In this document: in pieces, positions 1 through 9,797 of the stretch | How the letters are laid out: each line of letters opens with the position of its first letter | Numbering within the stretch: position 1 is the stretch's first letter | From: Methylotenera sp. | GTDB taxonomy: Bacteria; Pseudomonadota; Gammaproteobacteria; Burkholderiales; Methylophilaceae | Length of the DNA: 64,000 bases | Direction of reading: 5' to 3' | Assembly: GCF_030653755.1 (NCBI RefSeq) | Contig: NZ_JAURYU010000045.1 | Location: 1-64,000, forward strand | Notes under the pieces: generated by a model | What the model saw: the letters and a program-made list of their open reading frames with translations, nothing else | The model's database searches: none | What the model was told of the DNA's origin: nothing | Translations under genes and position numbers: made by a program

Positions 1-77
1 GCACCCACACTTATCAGTTGTTATATTGTTAAAGAACTTTTTGTTTCCCCGTTACGCTTTGCGTTAACGAGGTGCGC
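1..77 (-). promoter_or_regulatory. rRNA operon leader with boxA-like antitermination element
   Basis: Read on the minus strand this stretch follows a strong promoter and leads off the window. It contains GTTCTTTAACAAT (positions 25-37), which matches the boxA region of proteobacterial rRNA leaders, followed by a tract ending in GATAAGTGTGGG that typically lies just ahead of mature rRNA. The 16S gene itself is expected left of position 1 but is not visible. A leader is favoured over a 16S-23S spacer because a promoter sits directly upstream. Confidence 0.75.
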
Positions 78-105
78 ATTATACAGAGCTTTTAACGCTC
101 GTCAA
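78..105 (-). promoter_or_regulatory. Strong sigma70 promoter of the rRNA operon
   Basis: On the minus strand a -35 box TTGACG (100-105) is separated by 16 bases from a perfect TATAAT (78-83), followed by a GC-rich discriminator GCGCACC. An A/T-rich stretch upstream (106-135) could act as an UP element. It lies just downstream of tRNA-fMet and upstream of the boxA leader, so it most likely drives the rRNA operon that starts beyond the left edge. Confidence 0.8.
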
Positions 106-163
106 CCTTAATTTCGTAATATTTACTCATTAAAATTAACCTATATAACACACCATTAATACT

Positions 164-240
164 TGGTTGCGGGAACAGGATTTGAACCTGTGACCTTCGG
201 GTTATGAGCCCGACGAGCTGCCAGACTGCTCCATCCCGCG
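164..240 (-). tRNA. Initiator tRNA-fMet (anticodon CAT)
   Basis: A 77-base cloverleaf with an encoded 3' CCA. It begins CGCGGGATGG and ends GCAACCA, so positions 1 and 72 form the C-A mismatch that marks bacterial initiator tRNA. The anticodon stem-loop GGGCTCATAACCC has the three consecutive G-C pairs needed for P-site binding, and the T-loop GTTCAAATC is intact. Both features separate it from elongator tRNA-Met. It lies immediately upstream of the rRNA promoter on the same strand. Confidence 0.96.
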
Positions 241-283
241 TCCGGCTCGACATCACTTAATACATGTTGCGTCGAGAGGTGAG

Positions 284-312
284 ACTATAGCAAAGGTAGA
301 TTGTTTCTGCAA
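284..312 (-). promoter_or_regulatory. Promoter of tRNA-fMet
   Basis: On the minus strand TTGCAG (307-312), a 17-base spacer and TATAGT (284-289) lie about 44 bases upstream of the tRNA 5' end. Box quality and spacing fit sigma70. It would transcribe tRNA-fMet independently of the kdsB operon upstream and might read through into the rRNA operon. Confidence 0.6.
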
Positions 313-398
313 GGACTATTGAGAGAATTTATGATAAATACCGAGCACTTATTTAGCCAGACTTAGCAAAACTGATACATATGAATGACTTAGCTAAA

Positions 399-1184
399 TT
401 AGGCCATTAATGCACGAACACGCATTAAGTCACTTTCAGTATCTACACCTGCAGCAGGCGCATTATCCGAAATAGTGACAGCTATCTTATAGCCTTGATA
501 TAGGACACGAAGTTGCTCTAAACATTCATATTGTTCTATTGCTGCTGGTGCAAGATTTGCATATTGCTTCAGGAAGCTTGCACGGTAAGCGTAAATCCCG
601 ATATGTCGATAGGCAGGAATGCCATCAACCAACCCCTGATCATTACCAAAGGTATCTCTAGGATATGGAATAGGTGCCCTACTAAAATACATCGCATTTC
701 CATTCACATCCATCACAACTTTAACAACGTTAGGGTTTGTAAAGTCCGACTTATCATGAATAGGGTGGCATGCCGTTGCCATCACCGCCTCATGATTAGT
801 AGACAACGCAGTCGCAACCTCTACAATAAGCTTGGCATCTATCAGCGGCTCGTCACCTTGTACATTCACAACAATTGCATCATCACGCCAACCTTCAACA
901 GATGCAACCTCTGCAATACGATCCGTTCCGCTTACGTGATCTGCTTTTGTCATCAACGCTGCATGACCATGCTGATTCACAACATTAACGATGCGCAAGT
1001 CATCCGTAGCAACAATAACTTGTTTCGCCCCACTAACTAGTGCGCGCTCAGCAACCCAGACAACCATAGGTTTACCAGCAATATCCAATAAAGGCTTTCC
1101 TGGCAACCTTGTACTGGCGTGACGAGCTGGTATTACCACATAAAATTCAGGTACCACTGTTAAAGGCTTAGGCAATTTCTTCAT
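399..1184 (-). CDS. kdsB: 3-deoxy-manno-octulosonate cytidylyltransferase (CMP-KDO synthetase)
   Basis: KdsB activates KDO with CTP to give CMP-KDO, the sugar donor for the lipopolysaccharide inner core; it acts in the cytoplasm. The 261-residue protein carries the nucleotide-binding loop [14 protein letters not shown] (19-32), SGTDR (85-89) and NVQGDEP (107-113), whose acidic residues bind Mg2+. Length is slightly above the ~250 usual, with about ten extra N-terminal residues. The start at 1184 overlaps the upstream Trm112-like gene by 17 bases, which suggests translational coupling. It is the last gene of the exbB-exbD-msbA-lpxK-Trm112-kdsB cluster. Confidence 0.95.
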   Translation of the reverse strand: MKKLPKPLTVVPEFYVVIPARHASTRLPGKPLLDIAGKPMVVWVAERALVSGAKQVIVATDDLRIVNVVNQHGHAALMTKADHVSGTDRIAEVASVEGWRDDAIVVNVQGDEPLIDAKLIVEVATALSTNHEAVMATACHPIHDKSDFTNPNVVKVVMDVNGNAMYFSRAPIPYPRDTFGNDQGLVDGIPAYRHIGIYAYRASFLKQYANLAPAAIEQYECLEQLRVLYQGYKIAVTISDNAPAAGVDTESDLMRVRALMA

Positions 1185-1350
1185 CGTCCGCTAGTTTACG
1201 TGCTTCGTCTTCTAACATAACAGGAATACCATCGCGCACTGGATATGCTAAACGCGCTGATTTAGAAATCAGTTCACTCGTCGCCTTGTTATAAACTAAA
1301 GGGCCCTTTGTCACTGGGCAGACCAAAATCTGTAAGAGTTTCACATCCAT
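1168..1350 (-). CDS. Trm112 family protein (YcaR-like)
   Basis: This 60-residue protein begins [18 protein letters not shown], the hallmark of the small Trm112/YcaR family found between lpxK and kdsB in many Proteobacteria. Eukaryotic Trm112 activates methyltransferases; the bacterial role is not well defined. Only one cysteine (C11) is present, so it cannot form the four-cysteine zinc site of some relatives. It starts directly next to the end of lpxK and overlaps kdsB by 17 bases, so it is clearly part of the operon. Confidence 0.9.
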   Translation of the reverse strand: MDVKLLQILVCPVTKGPLVYNKATSELISKSARLAYPVRDGIPVMLEDEARKLADDEEIA

Positions 1351-2355
1351 TTAATTTCTCAATTTATCTAGTTTACTTAATATGTTGGTTAACAACTGTT
1401 TATCAATATCCGCATTGACTGGCAATACCCAAAAATTAGGGCGCGCAAATGATGTACATTTAACAGCGTCTTTCTCTGTCATGAGAATAATATCGGTTTC
1501 CACATCCTCAAAGTCTTGAGCACTGTATTGATAGTGATCATTATATGCTTTGCATTTAAAATGCAAACCCATCGTGCTTAATTGGCGAAAGAAGCGTTCA
1601 GGATTGCCAATGCCAGCAATGGCCGTGATAGATTTTCCTGCAAACGCTGCTGGGCCTAACGCTAACTCACGATTATTAAGGTTATAGAAAGCACTTGCTT
1701 TCAATTGCATTTCAATGGGTAACGGTGTGATTATCTGATTTGTATCTGCTTGAGCACCATTTCGCACTAAGAGATCGACCGTGTTGAGTCTACCAATTGG
1801 CTCACGCAAAGGTCCTGCTGGTAAAAGAGCGCCGTTGCCAAAACCTTTCATACCGTCAAAAACCACCAACTCTACATCTCTTTGCAAGGCATAGTGTTGA
1901 AGACCATCATCACTGATAATAATATCGCACTCTGGATGCATCTTTAAAAGAGCTAAGCCAACTTCCACTCGCTTAGCCCCAACAAACACAGGACATGCCG
2001 TGCGCATGGCAATCAAAACTGGCTCGTCACCAACCGTGGACGCCACGCTATCAGGAGATACCGACGCCACGCCAATCAAGCTACTTCCATAGCCGCGACT
2101 AATAATTCCAGGTTTATAGCCAGCCTGCTTTAATTGCTCAGCCAACCATATGACCAAGGGGGTTTTACCCGCGCCACCTACATTAATGTTTCCAACGATC
2201 ACAACAGGAACATTTAAACGATAGCTGCGAAAAAAACCTACTTTATATAAGAGCCTTCTTAAGGTTACAACTATTGAGAACAAGCAAGAAATAGGCAGAA
2301 GCAACAGATGCCAGAGTGTGAAAGTGAGCCACTGTTTTTGTAGCCAATTAGCCAT
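1351..2355 (-). CDS. lpxK: Tetraacyldisaccharide 4'-kinase
   Basis: LpxK phosphorylates the 4' position of the tetraacyl-disaccharide precursor to form lipid IVA, at the inner membrane. The 334-residue protein has an N-terminal hydrophobic membrane-anchoring helix (about 12-32) and the family's modified P-loop GNINVGGAGKTP (55-66). DDGLQH follows near residue 175 and TEKDAVK near 295, both typical of the family. It follows msbA by 11 bases and abuts the Trm112-like gene, so kinase and exporter of lipid A are co-transcribed. Confidence 0.95.
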   Translation of the reverse strand: MANWLQKQWLTFTLWHLLLLPISCLFSIVVTLRRLLYKVGFFRSYRLNVPVVIVGNINVGGAGKTPLVIWLAEQLKQAGYKPGIISRGYGSSLIGVASVSPDSVASTVGDEPVLIAMRTACPVFVGAKRVEVGLALLKMHPECDIIISDDGLQHYALQRDVELVVFDGMKGFGNGALLPAGPLREPIGRLNTVDLLVRNGAQADTNQIITPLPIEMQLKASAFYNLNNRELALGPAAFAGKSITAIAGIGNPERFFRQLSTMGLHFKCKAYNDHYQYSAQDFEDVETDIILMTEKDAVKCTSFARPNFWVLPVNADIDKQLLTNILSKLDKLRN

Positions 2356-2366
2356 TTGTATCAGGC

Positions 2367-4139
2367 TTACACGCTAAATTGCTTGTGATATAGCTTTGCA
2401 TAATATCCATCAAGCTTCATTAGTTCATCATGTGAGCCAATCTCAACAATACGGCCATGTTCCATCACCATGATGCGGTCTGCATTTTCGATGGTGCTTA
2501 ATCTGTGTGCGATGACAATACTCGTACGATTAAGCATCAGCGCATCCATGGCTTGCTGAACATGCTGCTCAGATTCAGTATCTAACGCTGATGTCGCTTC
2601 ATCTAACAACAATATTGGCGCATTTTTTAGAATGGCACGCGCAATAGCAATACGCTGACGCTGACCACCTGACAGTTTAACGCCACGATCACCGATTTCA
2701 TTTTGCAAGCCATTGGGCAGTTGCTGGATAAATTCCCAGATGTTAGCGGCTTTAGCTGCAGCAATCACTTCTGCTTCGGTTGCATTACGCAATACACCAT
2801 ATGCAATATTATTGAAAATAGTATCATTGAATAAAATAATATCTTGGCTAACTAACGCAAATTGCTGACGCAAATTTTTAAGTTGTATTGCACGACAATC
2901 GACACCATCTAACAATACCGCACCATGCTGCAACTCATAAAACCTAGGGAGTAAATTTACTAGCGAGGTTTTACCACCGCCTGAGCGCCCAACCAAGGCG
3001 ACTTTTTCCCCAGCCTTAATAGTAAAACTTAAGTTATCCAATGCTGGCTTTGGCGTATCTTCATAGTGCAAAGTAACATTCCTAAACTCAATATCACCTT
3101 TTGTTCGATCTAATGTCAACTCTCCTTGATCCATTTCTGGCTGACTATCGATCACATCAAAAATACTTTGTGCAGCGGTTAACCCAACTTGCAAGTCTTC
3201 ATTGGCAGCAGCGATGTGCTTAATTGGAGAAATAAGCATGAGTAACGCACCAACAAAGGCAGCAAACTCACCTACACTAAAGTTACCCATCGCATAATAA
3301 ATAACTAAGCCTAAGGCCAGTGCAGCAAATAGCTCGACAACAAAACTACTCAAACCAGCTATGCGCGCTACGCGCAATTCAATTTTCCGGTTATTAGAAA
3401 CAATTTGAGAAAAACGACTATATTCAAAATCTTGTGCGCCAAAAATCTTAACGATTCTCTGGCCGGCAATCGCCTCCTCAGCAGACTTGGTCATTTCACC
3501 CACGCTGTACTGCACCTGCTTTGCATTTTTCTTTAATTTTGGCGTCATTTTTTTCAAATACAACGCTATAAAAGGAAGGACGGCTGCAAAAATTAGCGTC
3601 AGTCGCCAATCAAGATAGAGCATATAGCCAATTAAACCTATCACCGTCAACAAATCACGCAACACGTTCATCCATGAACGAGTGGTAGCTGTTGAAAGCC
3701 TTTCTACATCATAGGTAAATTTAGAAACAATAGACCCTGCAGATCTTGCATCAAAGTAATGTACTGGTAACAGCATTAATTTAGAAAACATTTCCTTACG
3801 AAAGTCTTCAACCACACGGCGCGCAACCACGCGCATACAATAGGATGAAACAAACCCAGTAATACCTCTTGCCACCATCAGCGCAACAATCATCAATGGT
3901 AAAAGTATTGCCTTATCCGCTGATTTTTTGACAAAACCTTCATCCGTCACTTGTTTAATGAGCGCAAGAAACGCAGTATTGCTCCCAGCCAATAAAACCA
4001 GTGCGAGAATACTCAGCATGAACACATATTTGTAATGCCACGCATAGCGGAACAAACGCAAATATAAAGCTTTTGCGTTTGATATATGCGCGACATCGTG
4101 CGTTTTAGATTTAGATTTTTTTAGATTTGAGTTCGACAT
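2367..4139 (-). CDS. msbA: Lipid A export ABC transporter, permease/ATPase
   Basis: MsbA flips lipid A-core across the inner membrane. The 590-residue polypeptide has an N-terminal six-helix membrane domain (about 30-320) fused to a nucleotide-binding domain with Walker A GRSGGGKTSL (from 384), the Q-loop in LVSQD, signature LSGGQRQR (from 489), Walker B ILLLDEATSALD, and the switch histidine in IAHRLS. This is the half-transporter layout that works as a homodimer. It sits between exbD and lpxK, which supports lipid A as substrate over other ABC exporters. Confidence 0.94.
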   Translation of the reverse strand: MSNSNLKKSKSKTHDVAHISNAKALYLRLFRYAWHYKYVFMLSILALVLLAGSNTAFLALIKQVTDEGFVKKSADKAILLPLMIVALMVARGITGFVSSYCMRVVARRVVEDFRKEMFSKLMLLPVHYFDARSAGSIVSKFTYDVERLSTATTRSWMNVLRDLLTVIGLIGYMLYLDWRLTLIFAAVLPFIALYLKKMTPKLKKNAKQVQYSVGEMTKSAEEAIAGQRIVKIFGAQDFEYSRFSQIVSNNRKIELRVARIAGLSSFVVELFAALALGLVIYYAMGNFSVGEFAAFVGALLMLISPIKHIAAANEDLQVGLTAAQSIFDVIDSQPEMDQGELTLDRTKGDIEFRNVTLHYEDTPKPALDNLSFTIKAGEKVALVGRSGGGKTSLVNLLPRFYELQHGAVLLDGVDCRAIQLKNLRQQFALVSQDIILFNDTIFNNIAYGVLRNATEAEVIAAAKAANIWEFIQQLPNGLQNEIGDRGVKLSGGQRQRIAIARAILKNAPILLLDEATSALDTESEQHVQQAMDALMLNRTSIVIAHRLSTIENADRIMVMEHGRIVEIGSHDELMKLDGYYAKLYHKQFSV

Positions 4140-4193
4140 GAGCTAACGTCGATAAGAATTAATAGGAAACGTGCGGGATTGAGTTTATAAAGC

Positions 4194-4619
4194 TCAAGAC
4201 CCAGACTGCACTTGTGTGGCAAATGTAATTCTTGTGTATCCTGCAACACGTGATGCTTCCATCACATTAACCACAGACTGATGCGTAGCATTAGCATCAG
4301 CATTAATGACAATAGTTGGCTCTTCATTACTAGCTTTAGCTGCAGCCTGTAGCGCCACACTAATTGCGGAAACCGAGGCATCAGCCAACGGCTTGCCATC
4401 AATTAGATATTTGCCCGTTGCATCAACTGCCACTTCTATCATTAACGGTTTATCCTGAGGTGCATTTGCCTCAGCTGTTGGTAGATTGATTTGCAGTTCG
4501 TTAGTACGTGAAAATGTTGCACTGACGATTAAGAAAATAATAATCACCAACAATACATCGATCAACGGGATAAAGTTGATTTCAAGTTCTTCGTGTTTTT
4601 TCCCACGTTGAAAATCCAT
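4194..4619 (-). CDS. exbD: ExbD/TolR-type biopolymer transport protein
   Basis: A 141-residue inner-membrane protein with one N-terminal membrane helix (about 16-38) containing the essential proton-path aspartate D21 in INFIPLIDVLL, followed by a periplasmic domain. ExbD pairs with ExbB to couple proton motive force to TonB or related outer-membrane partners. It lies 30 bases after exbB. No TonB gene is nearby; the position ahead of msbA-lpxK is a common betaproteobacterial arrangement. Confidence 0.9.
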   Translation of the reverse strand: MDFQRGKKHEELEINFIPLIDVLLVIIIFLIVSATFSRTNELQINLPTAEANAPQDKPLMIEVAVDATGKYLIDGKPLADASVSAISVALQAAAKASNEEPTIVINADANATHQSVVNVMEASRVAGYTRITFATQVQSGS

Positions 4620-4649
4620 TTGGTGGTTCCCTTTATCTATCGCGCTAAA

Positions 4650-5255
4650 TTACTGACGTTCGCCGTGAATGATTTCGACTAACTTAATGGCTTGTTGCTC
4701 CATTTCAATGAGCAAAGCATCTACTTTTGTACGGAAATAACGGTAAGCAATCATCGCTGGCACCGCCACTACAATACCTGCGGCAGTGTTATAAAGGGCG
4801 ATTGAAATGCCACGTGCGAATTGGGCAACATCATGCCCTTGCGTAGTAAATGCACCAAACAACTCAACCATACCAATCACAGTACCGAGCAACCCTAACA
4901 ATGGTGAGACTGTTGCAATGGTGCCTAGTGTAGAAAGATATTTTTCCATTTGATGTGCAACTGCACGTGCTGTTTCTTCAATAGACTCTTTGGTTACTTC
5001 GCGTGAATTTTTAGCATTAGCAAGTGCGGTTGCAAACACACGACCCAACAATGAGTGCTGTTCTAAGCGAGTAATCGTATCTTTTGTGATACCACCTTTA
5101 GTAAGCCAAGCTTGCAACTCGGGCAATAGGTTTTGAGGGGACACAATACTTTCGCGCAAAGCAAAACTACGCTCACCTATAATTGCCACAGCAATCACTG
5201 ACGCAATAACAAGCGGCCAGATAGGCCAACCAGCAGCTATAATGATTTCCCACAC
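4650..5255 (-). CDS. exbB: MotA/TolQ/ExbB proton channel family protein
   Basis: This 201-residue protein has three hydrophobic segments (about 8-28, 110-132, 150-172) and the conserved LGTVIGMVELF and ISIALYNTAAGIVVAVPAM stretches of the ExbB/TolQ family, which form the pentameric channel around ExbD. Translation probably starts at GTG (5255-5253), preceded by AAGGGG. It heads the exbB-exbD-msbA-lpxK-Trm112-kdsB run, and a likely promoter is found 70-100 bases upstream. ExbB is preferred over TolQ because pal, tolA and tolB are absent. Confidence 0.9.
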   Translation of the reverse strand: MWEIIIAAGWPIWPLVIASVIAVAIIGERSFALRESIVSPQNLLPELQAWLTKGGITKDTITRLEQHSLLGRVFATALANAKNSREVTKESIEETARAVAHQMEKYLSTLGTIATVSPLLGLLGTVIGMVELFGAFTTQGHDVAQFARGISIALYNTAAGIVVAVPAMIAYRYFRTKVDALLIEMEQQAIKLVEIIHGERQ

Positions 5256-5324
5256 AGTGAAATTCCCCTTAAATCAATACCAAATAAAATTCTGTAACAA
5301 ATGCCTAAAATCAGGCCCAGCGAT

Positions 5325-5353
5325 ACTTTAGCTTGTCGTGTGCTTTTGGGCAA
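5325..5353 (-). promoter_or_regulatory. Candidate sigma70 promoter for exbB operon
   Basis: In the 148-base gap between comEC and exbB the minus strand shows TTGCCC (5348-5353), a 17-base spacer, and TAAAGT (5325-5330). The position, roughly 70 bases before the exbB start, fits an operon promoter. It is found by eye only. Confidence 0.4.
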
Positions 5354-5403
5354 GCCTCACCTAAAAATGATTGCTACCTCAACCATCCCTTTACTACACA
5401 ATT

Positions 5404-7788
5404 TTAAAATGCATCATGCCAATAACGCTTGCGTTGAGCGCGCCAATTACGCACTGCAATTTCTGGTGTAGTCCCTTGTTTATTGAAGTTCAACTCTATT
5501 GCGCCATGATAATCTGATTGATATATGTTACTGTTAATCGTTTTATATCTCGCAATTACTTCGGGGCGAGGATGTTTAAAGCGATTTAAATACCCAACTG
5601 TAAAAATAACGACACTAGGAGCAACGGCCTCAACAAAATCTTGAGTAGATGATGTTTTGCTACCATGATGCGGCACGACTAGGACATCACTTTTCAACAT
5701 AGCAGGCAACGAACTTGAATTTTCTGAAATTAAAGCAGACTCAGCATTGCGCTCAATATCACCAGTGAGCAATAGACTTCCTGACTCACTAGTGATTTTC
5801 AACACACAACTTCGGTCATTATCTTTAATTCTAACATTATCATAATCAGTTAGATTCGGGTAAAGCATTTCAAAATCAACACCATCCCAATGCCAACTCT
5901 GGCCAGCGTAGCATTTCATACGCTCAACATTTGGAGGAATCGTCACCGTTTGAGGTATCGAACTTGCAAACCAGTCAACTGGCATTAAGGTCAACACAGA
6001 GCCCATACCGCCACTATGATCATTATCATCGTGCGTCACAATGAAACCATCAAGCTTTTGAACGCCCTCACCTTGCAGAAATGGCACAACGACACGACTA
6101 CCAGCATCACTTTGGGCATTGAATTTTGCTCCCGCGTCATAAAGTAAAGTGTGTTTTGATGTTTGCACAACAACACTCAAGCCTTGCCCTACATCCAGAA
6201 TCGTCGCTTTCATGTCACCTAGCGCTGGTCGACTCGGTGAAATTAAAATCATCGGTAAAAAACCAAAAACACCTAGCCAGCGTAGCGGCACACCTCGTGG
6301 CAACAACATCCAAACCACACCTACTACCGCTGGAGCTAATGTCCATCGCGTAGGCGCATGTTGTTGCCACACAGCAACGGGTAACTGATTTAGCCAATCC
6401 AGAAAGATAACACAACGCTCTAGCAGGTAATAAGCGAGATGTAATGGCCAGTCAATTGGTAAAAAGCTACCGAGCAAAGCCAGAGGTGTGACAAAGAAGC
6501 TGATTAATGGAATTGCAATCGCATTTGCTACGGGTGAGATAATAGAGGCTTGATGAAACATGATTAATAGTAAAGGCAACATACCTATTGTGACAGCCCA
6601 TTGCGTTTGGACGGCAACTTTTAGCCAGTGCGGTGTAGCGATGCGAGCGCCCATCGCAAAGCTCAGCAGTGCTACAGCACCAAAAGACAACCAAAAGCCT
6701 GCTGAAATCACCGACCAAGGATCAATTAAAACCACGATGACCAACGCCAACGCGAGTACTTGCGCAATGACAAATCGCCGACCCGACCATAATGCAACAC
6801 CAAACACCATTAGCATATAGAGTGTGCGTTGCGTAGGCACTGAAAAGCCAGCCACTAAGGCATAAATAAGCGCAGTGAGAAGCCCTGCAAAAGTTGCGGC
6901 TTTTCGCGTTGGGACTTTATTGCTAAGGTTGGGGATGCGTCTCCAAACAAAATTAACCAGAACAAACATCAAGCCCGACAGCATGGTGATATGCAAACCA
7001 GAGATACTCATTAAATGTGTAATCCCGGTGCGTAAAAACAATTGCCAATCTTTCACTGAAATCTGACTATCATCCCCCATCACCAAAGCCTGCACTACGC
7101 CGCTATATGGCTTATTCATTAAGACTTTCGCAATGCGTTGCTTCACTATCTGACGAGTACGCTCAACTACATATTGTGGGCGCCAGACGAACGCATCAAG
7201 TATTACGGGCTTACCATTTACGTTACCAATGGCGCGAATATTTTCAGCCAATGACCATGACTCAAAATCAAAACCATGTGGATTCTGTACGCTATGTGGA
7301 CGTTTGAGCCGAGCGACCACACGCAAACGCTGGCCTGCTTTAAAGTCTGGAAACTGCATAAGCTCATGCGCTTGTGATTGCTGTTCTCGCTTGCGGTAAA
7401 TGCTTAATGAAAGATGCTCTGGAACAATAGCATCAGCAGTCAAAATGTGTTCAACAGCAAAATTAAAGCGGGTACCATGCTCGGTCAAGACAGGAACGCT
7501 AGCCACAACGCCCACTAACTCGATAGGTTTATTTTGCCAATGAACTGGCAGCGCTTCAGCAAGTCGGTATGTAGCAAAAGCAGCAGACCAAAAGAATCCC
7601 AATATCAGTGCAATCAATATCCATAATTGCGCTCGAAACAGACCCACGAATCTAGATTGCGCATGACGAAGACAAACATGGATAAAGAATAAAGGTAAGA
7701 CTGACAATGACCATATCAGGTCTGGCAAGAATGGCATCTGTTGCAGGATAAAAGCACCCAAAACAAACCCCAGTGCAAAAAGAATCAT
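5404..7788 (-). CDS. comEC: DNA internalization competence protein ComEC/Rec2
   Basis: ComEC is the inner-membrane channel that takes single-stranded DNA into the cytoplasm during natural transformation. The 794-residue protein has an N-terminal hydrophobic/DUF4131 region (1-180), a multi-helix Competence domain (about 210-490, including MSISGLHITM), and a C-terminal metallo-beta-lactamase domain with HDDNDH (586-591) and PHHGS (near 706). This is the full-length three-domain form. It starts 3 bases after lolD, and type IV pilus genes elsewhere in the window could supply the uptake pilus. Confidence 0.93.
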   Translation of the reverse strand: MILFALGFVLGAFILQQMPFLPDLIWSLSVLPLFFIHVCLRHAQSRFVGLFRAQLWILIALILGFFWSAAFATYRLAEALPVHWQNKPIELVGVVASVPVLTEHGTRFNFAVEHILTADAIVPEHLSLSIYRKREQQSQAHELMQFPDFKAGQRLRVVARLKRPHSVQNPHGFDFESWSLAENIRAIGNVNGKPVILDAFVWRPQYVVERTRQIVKQRIAKVLMNKPYSGVVQALVMGDDSQISVKDWQLFLRTGITHLMSISGLHITMLSGLMFVLVNFVWRRIPNLSNKVPTRKAATFAGLLTALIYALVAGFSVPTQRTLYMLMVFGVALWSGRRFVIAQVLALALVIVVLIDPWSVISAGFWLSFGAVALLSFAMGARIATPHWLKVAVQTQWAVTIGMLPLLLIMFHQASIISPVANAIAIPLISFFVTPLALLGSFLPIDWPLHLAYYLLERCVIFLDWLNQLPVAVWQQHAPTRWTLAPAVVGVVWMLLPRGVPLRWLGVFGFLPMILISPSRPALGDMKATILDVGQGLSVVVQTSKHTLLYDAGAKFNAQSDAGSRVVVPFLQGEGVQKLDGFIVTHDDNDHSGGMGSVLTLMPVDWFASSIPQTVTIPPNVERMKCYAGQSWHWDGVDFEMLYPNLTDYDNVRIKDNDRSCVLKITSESGSLLLTGDIERNAESALISENSSSLPAMLKSDVLVVPHHGSKTSSTQDFVEAVAPSVVIFTVGYLNRFKHPRPEVIARYKTINSNIYQSDYHGAIELNFNKQGTTPEIAVRNWRAQRKRYWHDAF

Positions 7789-7791
7789 GCT

Positions 7792-8478
7792 TTACAACGT
7801 CACCAACTTACCATCAACGAGCTTATAGCGTCGCTGCATTTTTGCCGCAAGTTCCAAGTCATGCGTCACAACAACCAAACTCACATTTTGCGTTTGATTC
7901 ATTTCCAGCAGCAAATCAAACACCGCATGTGCCGTATGGCGGTCAAGATTGCCTGTAGGCTCATCTGCAAGAATACATTGCGGCGAAGTGACCATTGCGC
8001 GCGCTAATGCCGCACGCTGCCTCTCCCCTCCAGACAACTCACCTGGCATATGCTCCAAACGATGCTTTAGCCCTACTTTTTCCAACATTTCACCCGCGAC
8101 TGTAAGTGCTTGCTCACGTGGAGTGCGGCGAATCAACAATGGCATCGCTACATTTTCAAGTGCAGTAAATTCTGGCAATAAATGATGAAATTGGTAAACA
8201 AACCCTAAAGACTGATTACGTAAATTACCCTTTTGCGTTTCAGATAATTCTGCAAGATTATGTTCAAGAATATACACATCCCCACTGCTAGGGCTATCTA
8301 AACCTCCCAGTAAATGCAACAAGGTACTTTTACCAGAGCCAGAGGCGCCAACAATTGCTACTTGTTCCCCAGTGTTAACACTAAGGTCGATACCATTCAG
8401 CACGGCCACATCTAAGCCCTGATACGTTTTATACAGATTCTGACAAGCAATGATTGGCTTTGAAGTTTGGCTACTCAT
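7792..8478 (-). CDS. lolD: Lipoprotein-releasing system ATP-binding protein
   Basis: LolD powers release of outer-membrane lipoproteins from the inner membrane to LolA. At 228 residues it is a single ATPase domain with Walker [10 protein letters not shown] (44-52), signature [14 protein letters not shown], and Walker [12 protein letters not shown]; the last motif and length are characteristic of the LolD/MacB branch. Its start overlaps the end of the permease gene by 8 bases, and comEC follows after 3 bases, so the three genes are probably one transcript. Confidence 0.95.
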   Translation of the reverse strand: MSSQTSKPIIACQNLYKTYQGLDVAVLNGIDLSVNTGEQVAIVGASGSGKSTLLHLLGGLDSPSSGDVYILEHNLAELSETQKGNLRNQSLGFVYQFHHLLPEFTALENVAMPLLIRRTPREQALTVAGEMLEKVGLKHRLEHMPGELSGGERQRAALARAMVTSPQCILADEPTGNLDRHTAHAVFDLLLEMNQTQNVSLVVVTHDLELAAKMQRRYKLVDGKLVTL

Positions 8479-9739
8479 AACGCAAGGCCTCAGCTGGGTT
8501 GATTCTACTGGCTTTAAAACTCGGGTAGAGCGTTGCTAGTAAACTTAAAATAAATGAAACCGTAACGATGGTCACTACATCAGACCAAATCAAATCAGAG
8601 GGTAAGTCACTAATGTAATAGACATCTTTTGCCAAAAACTGCACATTAAATAGACCTTCTATAAAAGGGATGATAGTGCCTATATTGAGTGCAATCAAAA
8701 TACCAAAGAGCGCACCTAATGCGGTACCTATCACGCCAATCAATGCCCCCTGTACGATAAATATTTTCATAATACTATTTGGGCTAGCACCGAAAGTTCG
8801 CATGATGGCAATATCAGCACGTTTATCTGTCACGGCCATCACTAGCGTTGACACAATATTAAAAGCGGCGACGGCAACAATGAGCGTAAGAATGATAAAC
8901 ATCACGCGCTTTTCCATCTGCACTGCGCGGAAAAAATTAGCGTGCTGCCTAGTCCAATCAGACACATAATAGCTACCACTTTGATTCAGTTGGCTATTTA
9001 ATTGATCTGAGATATTGGCGGCCACGACTGGTGCATCAAACAAATCATCAAGCTTTAAACGCACGCCAGAAACGTTTTGCCCCATACGGTAAAGTTTTGC
9101 CGCATCTTCTATATGAATTAAAGCCAAGCCTGCATCATACTCATACATGCCAATCTGAAAAAGCCCGACCAACGTAAATTGCTTTAAGCGTGGCACGACA
9201 CCAGTGGGGGTAAACTGACCTTGTGGCGCCATCAACACAACTTTATCTCCAATTTTCGCCCCAAGCGACAATGCCAGATCTACACCTAAAACAATGCCAA
9301 ACTCGCCCGCGCGTAAATCATCCAGGCGGCCAGCTTTCATATGTTTACCTAAGTCGGCCACTTGGTCTTCCGCGCTAGGAATCACGCCGCGGACAATCGC
9401 ACCTTGCACACCTTGATCATAACTCAACATGGCTTGCGCACTTATGTATGGCGCACTTGCCTGCACATTTGGCAACTTTGTGGTGAACGCTGCGACCGAC
9501 TGCCAATCTGCAAGCTGATTACTAGCGCCAGTCACTTCCAGATGTGAAGCCACGCCTAAAATACGCGTACGTAGCTCTTTTTGGAAACCATTCATCACCG
9601 AAAGCACGACGATTAATGCAGCCACACCAAGTGCTATGCCAATCATACTAGTTAAGGAGATAAATGAAATAAAGTGATTCTTGCGTTTAGCCCGCGTGTA
9701 ACGCCAGCCGACAAATAATTCATAGGGTAAATATTTCAT
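8471..9739 (-). CDS. lolC: Lipoprotein-releasing ABC transporter permease, LolC/LolE family
   Basis: A 422-residue permease with one N-terminal membrane helix (about 25-48), a large periplasmic domain, and three C-terminal helices, the MacB-like FtsX fold of LolC and LolE. It starts with the [12 protein letters not shown] motif of the family. Only one permease gene accompanies lolD, so the transporter may be a homodimer of a LolC/E-type protein (the LolF situation) unless a second gene lies elsewhere. It is divergent from ribE across only 58 bases. Confidence 0.92.
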   Translation of the reverse strand: MKYLPYELFVGWRYTRAKRKNHFISFISLTSMIGIALGVAALIVVLSVMNGFQKELRTRILGVASHLEVTGASNQLADWQSVAAFTTKLPNVQASAPYISAQAMLSYDQGVQGAIVRGVIPSAEDQVADLGKHMKAGRLDDLRAGEFGIVLGVDLALSLGAKIGDKVVLMAPQGQFTPTGVVPRLKQFTLVGLFQIGMYEYDAGLALIHIEDAAKLYRMGQNVSGVRLKLDDLFDAPVVAANISDQLNSQLNQSGSYYVSDWTRQHANFFRAVQMEKRVMFIILTLIVAVAAFNIVSTLVMAVTDKRADIAIMRTFGASPNSIMKIFIVQGALIGVIGTALGALFGILIALNIGTIIPFIEGLFNVQFLAKDVYYISDLPSDLIWSDVVTIVTVSFILSLLATLYPSFKASRINPAEALRYE

Positions 9740-9797
9740 AGGCAGATTTTAGCAGGCTTCTAATCGTTATCTAGTGTTATCTGTTAAAATTCTGATT

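Noticed and set aside
531-1040. Plus-strand frame opposite kdsB
   Set aside because: It is the antisense shadow of a well-supported gene, with no ribosome site and no recognisable domain.
9774-9797. Upstream GTG start of riboflavin synthase
   Set aside because: The family starts MFTGIIQ at ATG 9798; the extra eight residues have no counterpart and no better ribosome site.
9740-9797. FMN riboswitch ahead of the riboflavin genes
   Set aside because: Only 58 bases separate the divergent lolC and ribE starts, too short for the FMN aptamer, and none of its conserved blocks are visible; ribB has just a 2-base gap.
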